Source: Octadecabacter sp. B2R22 (GTDB taxonomy: Bacteria; Pseudomonadota; Alphaproteobacteria; Rhodobacterales; Rhodobacteraceae). Taken from it: 64,000 nucleotides of DNA. Below the pieces are notes generated by a model. It searched no databases. It was not told the origin of the DNA and saw only the letters and a list, made by a program, of their open reading frames with translations. Shown here piece by piece: positions 60,189 to 64,000 of the stretch. The stretch lies in contig NZ_JAHKQJ010000007.1 of assembly GCF_018861045.1 (NCBI RefSeq), forward strand, positions 1,023,511 through 1,087,510, in the 5' to 3' direction. The position numbers were made by a program, and so were the translations under genes. The stretch's first letter is position 1, and each line of letters starts with the position of its first letter.

Positions 60189-60848
60189 CTAGCGATTACG
60201 TTGACCACGGCCCAACGCACGGCCAAGCGAAGCCGCGATTTGGCTCTGGCTGCGTTGAAACCCTGCCGCGTCTGGCGTTGAAATATTCATAGTGACATTC
60301 ACGGCCTGCCCGCCCTGCGCTTTCACGCCAAGGCTGCCATCAGCACCACGGGTCAAAGGCATGATCGCCTCAGGCCCCGCTTCACCCATCAGCCCCGTGC
60401 CGCCACGCATCGGGAAAGTCGTCGCCCCCGACACCACGCCGCCCTTGGCAAAGGGCGTCACGCGGCCCTGACTGATCGCACCACCCTTTTCAAACGGCAT
60501 CAGGCTCGAGACCAATGAATTGACGCCCCCCGCAAGGATGCCACCAAAATGATCCGTCACCGGAGAGATCGCATTGTTGTAAACCGTACGCGACATTGCC
60601 TGACCAACAGTCGCCAAAGCGTCCGACAATGAATTGCCATCAAAGACCAGGCCATCAAAGGCTTTGCGCAAACCACCCGAAAATCCGCGCTCCAAATTGC
60701 CCAGATCCCGCGTGGTGTCGCCCAGCGTGGCCTTCATCCGGCTCAGTTGTCCCTCAAAGGCATCCGTCATCACAGTGACCGATCCCAATGTGGTCTCCAG
60801 CGCCTTGGCTTCGCTTTCCAGGGCATCCAACCCGTCGATATCATCCAT
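60189..60848 (-). CDS. GTA tail tape measure protein (g11)
   Basis: This 219-residue protein is the short tape measure of RcGTA-type particles (g11), matching the short GTA tail. It is mostly helical in the N-terminal half (LESEAKALETTLGSVTVMTDAFEGQLSRMKATLGDTTRDL). Glycine-rich segments follow (FEKGGAISQGRVTPFAKGGVVSGATTFPMRGGTGLMGEAGPEAIMPL), the common tape-measure C-terminal motif. I start at the ATG at 60848, because AAGGAG, part of the codons after an in-frame GTG at 60866, is its ribosome site. It overlaps the g10.1 stop by 8 bp. Confidence 0.9.
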   Translation of the reverse strand: MDDIDGLDALESEAKALETTLGSVTVMTDAFEGQLSRMKATLGDTTRDLGNLERGFSGGLRKAFDGLVFDGNSLSDALATVGQAMSRTVYNNAISPVTDHFGGILAGGVNSLVSSLMPFEKGGAISQGRVTPFAKGGVVSGATTFPMRGGTGLMGEAGPEAIMPLTRGADGSLGVKAQGGQAVNVTMNISTPDAAGFQRSQSQIAASLGRALGRGQRNR

Positions 60849-61062
60849 CGTCTTCTCCTTTGCCACTTACCCGGTCAGGGTAGCTTCGGCTCAACTCATC
60901 CAAACGACTGCGCCCCATAGGCATCGCCCCAACTTCGTCTCCCAGCAGCAGCCAGAACTCGGCAGGCGTCAGCGCCCAAAACTCATCCGGCTTCAGCTCC
61001 AGCCCCTTCAGCGCAACCCGCATCATCGCTGGCCAGTCAAACCCGCCGTCAGACCCTTTCAT
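60841..61062 (-). CDS. GTA small tail assembly protein (g10.1)
   Basis: This 73-residue protein matches the rcc01693-type family (TIGR02216), the small product between g10 and the tape measure. It may be the second part of the tail assembly chaperone pair, as in phages. The recognisable core is FDWPAMMRVALKGLELKPDEFWALTPAEFWLLLGDE. It overlaps g10 by 4 nt and g11 by 8 bp. No frameshift site linking g10 and g10.1 is evident; they are separately started. Confidence 0.88.
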   Translation of the reverse strand: MKGSDGGFDWPAMMRVALKGLELKPDEFWALTPAEFWLLLGDEVGAMPMGRSRLDELSRSYPDRVSGKGEDDG

Positions 61063-61382
61063 GGGGTTGCAAACGCGCGGGCCAGAAGCTCTGCCGCCGC
61101 CTCTGCTGCCCGCACGATCCCGCCTTCAATTTGTGCACTCACCAAATCAGCTGCCGACCCACGCCAGCCACCGCCCCGCAACCCCGCGACGATCAACGCC
61201 AAAACATCACGCGTAGAAAACCCGCCGCTCTCGAACCGCTTCACCAAGCCCACCAGCGTATCCGTGCCAAGGCTTGCTTCCAGCTCTGCCAACGAGCCAA
61301 GCGTCAGCTTGCAGGTGTAGGTCACCCCATCAATCGACAGGGACACCTCACCGCGCCACGGGTTCGCCAGACCGTCCTGCAT
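61059..61382 (-). CDS. GTA tail assembly chaperone (g10)
   Basis: This 107-residue protein matches RcGTA g10, the gene-transfer-agent family protein with a tail tube chaperone role. Typical blocks are NPWRGEVSLSIDGVTYTCKLTLGSLAELEASLG and GGFSTRDVLALIVAGLRGGGWRG. Its ATG overlaps the g9 stop by 1 nt, and its stop overlaps g10.1 by 4 nt. It keeps the usual length of the family. Confidence 0.92.
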   Translation of the reverse strand: MQDGLANPWRGEVSLSIDGVTYTCKLTLGSLAELEASLGTDTLVGLVKRFESGGFSTRDVLALIVAGLRGGGWRGSAADLVSAQIEGGIVRAAEAAAELLARAFATP

Positions 61383-61798
61383 TATGGGAACGCCGTGAAC
61401 GTAACTTGGCCTGCCGACGTCAACGACATCTCATATGTCGCCTCACCATCATGAGAACCGGAATACTCAATCGAGCTGACCAAAAACGGCCCCTCCATCG
61501 TACCAAAATCCGGCACAATCACCTGAAAGTTCGGCGTATCCCCCGCAAAGAACATCTCACGCACGCGTTCGTCCGTTGCGTCATCCTTGAACACACCTGA
61601 CCCGCTAATGGACGCGGACTTCACACCCGCAGTCCCAAGCACTTCGCGCCACCCGCCTGTGCTGTCCAAAGACGTCACATCAACCGTTTCTGCATTAAAA
61701 TTGATCCGCGTGGCCCGCAGACCTGCAGCCGTTTCAAACTGGCCTCCGCCAGTCATGTCGATCTTGATCAACAGATCCTTACCGTTCTGAGCTACCAT
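61382..61798 (-). CDS. GTA major tail tube protein (g9)
   Basis: This 138-residue tail tube subunit matches RcGTA g9 (phage major tail protein, TP901-1 family). Typical blocks are NGKDLLIKIDMTGGGQFETAAGLRATRINFNAETVDVTSLDSTGGWREVL and the IEYSGSHDGEATYEMSLTSAGQVTF strand run. It rings the tail lumen. A gap of 49 bp separates it from g8, and its stop overlaps g10. Confidence 0.93.
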   Translation of the reverse strand: MVAQNGKDLLIKIDMTGGGQFETAAGLRATRINFNAETVDVTSLDSTGGWREVLGTAGVKSASISGSGVFKDDATDERVREMFFAGDTPNFQVIVPDFGTMEGPFLVSSIEYSGSHDGEATYEMSLTSAGQVTFTAFP

Positions 61799-61847
61799 AT
61801 CGAATACTCCATAAGTGTTTGAAAATTATACGCCTTACGTCAGGCGA

Positions 61848-62258
61848 TCAGTCATCCTGAACCCGCGCCCGAAACGTCAGATCAATCCGTCGTTCGTCCG
61901 CCGTGCCCACACGCACCGCCTTTGCGCGATAAAAATTGAGCGACACCAAAGACCCGCGTGACAGTGTAAGGTCGGCATTCGTCAGAACATCCGACACCGC
62001 CGCCGCCGCAGTTTTTGCCACCGCAAAACCGGAACTGTCAGTCACCACGGACACGGTGAACTCATGCTCCGCTCCGGCCCCCGTCTTGTCCGATCGATCC
62101 TTGGCAAGCTCCGGCCCCAACGCCACATAAAGGGACGGTGCAACGCCGGATGGCAAAGCATCATAAATGTCCGTTCCGACCAATCCCGACAGCGTCGCAT
62201 CCGCGACAAGGGCTTGGTAAATGGCCGTCTGCAACGCCGCTGAAACGCCATAACTCAT
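61848..62258 (-). CDS. GTA tail terminator protein, DUF3168 (g8)
   Basis: This 136-residue protein of the DUF3168 family matches RcGTA g8, which completes the tail at the head-tail junction. Typical blocks are ALQTAIYQALVADATLSGLVGTDIYDALPSG and FTVSVVTDSSGFAVAKTAAAAVSDVL. I start at 62258, in an ATGA overlap with the g7 stop; an in-frame start at 62285 lies inside g7. It is followed by g9 after 49 bp. Confidence 0.9.
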   Translation of the reverse strand: MSYGVSAALQTAIYQALVADATLSGLVGTDIYDALPSGVAPSLYVALGPELAKDRSDKTGAGAEHEFTVSVVTDSSGFAVAKTAAAAVSDVLTNADLTLSRGSLVSLNFYRAKAVRVGTADERRIDLTFRARVQDD

Positions 62259-62590
62259 GCCACTGTCTCCTCTTGTGAGGTGCAAATCAGATAGCGCCCA
62301 TCGGCGTCATCTTCGGTCACACTCAAAATCCGGTAATACCGTTCGCCTTCACGGAACCGCTGTTCGGCCTGAGGGCGCGCATCGGACCCAACAGGAGCCG
62401 CACGCACAACGATCTGGTAGGAAACCAGACTCAACGGAGCCGCAACCCCAGCCTTTTCACGTCCTGAACGGGCCTTCACATTGGCCCAAACGATGCCAAG
62501 CGCGGCCCAACTCTCGTTGAAGCCCCCTGCGCCATCGGCCACGCGTTGCGGGGCCTCCAGCACCAGTTGGCGGTTCAAACGATACGCCAT
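62255..62590 (-). CDS. GTA head closure/stopper protein (g7)
   Basis: This 111-residue protein of the phage head-tail joining family matches RcGTA g7. Typical blocks are LNRQLVLEAPQRVADGAGGFNESWAALGIVWANVKARSGRE and YYRILSVTEDDADGRYLICTSQEE. It closes the head once DNA is packaged. It overlaps g6 by 1 nt (TGATG) and g8 by 4 nt. Confidence 0.92.
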   Translation of the reverse strand: MAYRLNRQLVLEAPQRVADGAGGFNESWAALGIVWANVKARSGREKAGVAAPLSLVSYQIVVRAAPVGSDARPQAEQRFREGERYYRILSVTEDDADGRYLICTSQEETVA

Positions 62591-63189
62591 CAGGACGCAC
62601 CCCCGCCCAAAATGCGCAACGTCCGGTAGCGTTCAATCAACGCGCTGACGCCGAACGGCATGCACCCGCCATCATATTGAACTTCATGGCGATATTCGTA
62701 GTAATGCGCCGCCAGCAGAAACACTGCTTGTGCCAAATCAGCTGGCAAATCCGCCCACTCCGGGCCAAAGCCTGCCAACATCGTGATCTTGACAGATCCG
62801 CCGTTTCCAATTGTAGGCAAAGCCCCTGAAACAGCCTCAAGCGACGGGCGCTGCATGTCGGGGCGCAGCTGATAAGCACCGGCATCAATTGCCGTCTCCG
62901 TGCCCGCCCGATCCGTTATAACAACATCAACAATCGCCGAAACCGGCGCAATTGGCAGGGCCTGCGCGCAGGCGTCACGCCAACGCGTCAACGTCCAACT
63001 AAAGTCGCGCTCGATCAGCGCCTTACCGGTGCGCGCTTCAATCGCGGCCAGTGCAGATCGCAGGAACCCTTCCAGCAATCCGTCTTGCACGCCATCATCG
63101 GAAAACCCCGATCCAAGGCGCAGGTGGTCTTTGAACTGTGCAACCGGCAACGCCGCTGTCGGCACGCTGGTTTCTTCGATCAACATCAT
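62590..63189 (-). CDS. GTA head-tail adaptor (g6)
   Basis: This 199-residue head-tail connector matches RcGTA g6 (phiE125 gp8-like family). Typical blocks are VAQFKDHLRLGSGFSDDGVQDGLLEGFLRSALAAIEARTGKALIERDFSWTLTRWR and AVFLLAAHYYEYRHEVQ. The portal-contacting helices are in the C-terminal half. A 166-bp gap lies between it and g5, the only long gap in the cluster here. It overlaps g7 by 1 nt. Confidence 0.92.
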   Translation of the reverse strand: MMLIEETSVPTAALPVAQFKDHLRLGSGFSDDGVQDGLLEGFLRSALAAIEARTGKALIERDFSWTLTRWRDACAQALPIAPVSAIVDVVITDRAGTETAIDAGAYQLRPDMQRPSLEAVSGALPTIGNGGSVKITMLAGFGPEWADLPADLAQAVFLLAAHYYEYRHEVQYDGGCMPFGVSALIERYRTLRILGGGAS

Positions 63190-63355
63190 GGGTTTACTCC
63201 GAAAAGTGCCAAATCAAATACCGTCCTGAATCCGGGCGCGTGCCCCCCACATTGCTCGGACGGAAGGAAGCAACTGGACAACGCGAGGGTCGCTCGCGCA
63301 CTGCACACGCCCGGACCGAACGCGAAGGCTTGCCCCCGCGCCCGTTCCGTAGGCC

Positions 63356-64000
63356 TTAGGACAGGCCGAACTTAAGAAGCTTGATCGCAGCGTAATCGCT
63401 GATCGCACCACCAACGCGCTTGGTCGCATAGAACAAGACATGTGGCTTGGCGCTGAACGGGTCACGCAAAACGCGCAGATCAGGACGTTCCGCAACGGTG
63501 TAGCCATTGCCAAAGTCGCCAAACGCAATGGATGTGCTGTCAGACGCCACATCAGGCATGTCTTCAGCAATCAGCACCGGATACCCCAGCAGACGTGCAG
63601 GCTCGCCCGCAACCAGACCATCAGACCACAAGAAACGGCCATCATTGTCTTTCAGCTTACGCACAAGGCCAGCCGTCTTGGAGTTCATCACAAATGACGC
63701 ACCCGCGCGGTACTCCGCGCCCAAAGAATAGACGAGATCAACCAGCGCATCCGCACCATTGAAATCACCATCCGTCCCCGTAACCACGTAGCCAAGGTTG
63801 CCCCAGACCCAAACGTCATTATCGACCTGTGGCGCCGTCAAGAAACCAGTCGGCTTGTCGATGCCATCGCCAGACACAAACGCCGCCGCCTCGGAACGTG
63901 CGAACTTGTCGGCAATACGACCCGCAAGCCATTCATCAATGTTGAATGCTGTGTCATCCAGCAGACGCTGGGATGCCTTTGGCAGAGCGGAAAGCTCGTG
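63356..64000 (-). CDS. GTA major capsid protein, C-terminal part (g5)
   Basis: This is the C-terminal 214 residues of an HK97-fold major capsid protein, matching RcGTA g5; the frame is open to the window edge. It includes FNIDEWLAGRIADKFARSEAAAFVSGDGIDKPTGFL, the loop YRAGASFVMNSKTAGLVRKLKDNDGRFLW, GYPVLIAEDMPDV and the end VLFYATKRVGGAISDYAAIKLLKFGLS. The full-length protein is about 400 residues, so roughly half is present. Earlier GTA genes (g1-g4) lie beyond the window. Confidence 0.93.
   Translation of the reverse strand, partial: HELSALPKASQRLLDDTAFNIDEWLAGRIADKFARSEAAAFVSGDGIDKPTGFLTAPQVDNDVWVWGNLGYVVTGTDGDFNGADALVDLVYSLGAEYRAGASFVMNSKTAGLVRKLKDNDGRFLWSDGLVAGEPARLLGYPVLIAEDMPDVASDSTSIAFGDFGNGYTVAERPDLRVLRDPFSAKPHVLFYATKRVGGAISDYAAIKLLKFGLS

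Overview
The window reads as a chromosomal segment of a marine-type alphaproteobacterium of the family Rhodobacteraceae (roseobacter group). The main clues are a gene transfer agent (GTA) structural cluster in the RcGTA gene order, the pgk - class I fba - ftsB and pdhABC blocks, tandem DUF2852 genes, a long-form TRAP transporter, RTX/Hint proteins and a GbcA-like Rieske oxygenase. Genus is not resolvable by eye. No rRNA, tRNA, IS element, integrase or CRISPR array was found.

Layout. 0-2.2 kb: the end of edd plus eda, the Entner-Doudoroff steps that give pyruvate and glyceraldehyde-3-phosphate. 2.2-9.8 kb: glnE and a small partner, a YbaK-like deacylase, a transglycosylase gene broken by an in-frame TAG, a DUF2852 pair behind two palindromes, a nested hairpin, bpt, a membrane protein and a Crp/Fnr-type regulator. 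9.8-16.8 kb: a three-gene TRAP transporter divergent from an overlapping sensor kinase/response regulator pair. 16.8-18.0 kb: an RTX protein. 18.3-21.2 kb: the ilvI - lipoprotein - ilvN operon, preceded by a complete attenuator with a 15-codon leader peptide rich in Ile, Leu and Val. 21.3-29.5 kb: an EF-hand protein, a Rieske oxygenase, nucleoside hydrolase, purU, GNAT, SelO, DUF3179 and two cyclophilins. 29.5-32.2 kb: pgk, fba, ftsB. 32.2-48.0 kb: an accessory block (GGDEF-EAL protein, RTX-Hint protein, a two-armed catabolic cluster with its own LysR regulator, DUF1272, a GlxA-type regulator, a GNAT). 48.0-53.9 kb: pdhABC, a crotonase, an AhpD-like protein and cysE. 54.0-64.0 kb: GTA genes g5 (partial) to g15 plus one small downstream gene, all on the minus strand.

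How parts fit together. Edd/Eda, Pgk, Fba and the pyruvate dehydrogenase complex form one central-carbon theme. A 13-bp sequence of the GTTAGCGnnAAC type occurs in opposite orientations upstream of fba and between the TRAP operon and its two-component system, hinting at a shared LacI-type (CceR-like) regulator. The 32-48 kb block separates ftsB from pdhA, which as I recall are neighbours in several relatives, so it is probably an insertion. Its core is a catabolic cluster of six enzymes in two convergent operons that share a bidirectional terminator. Its substrate cannot be read from sequence; it is the best candidate here for an undescribed pathway.
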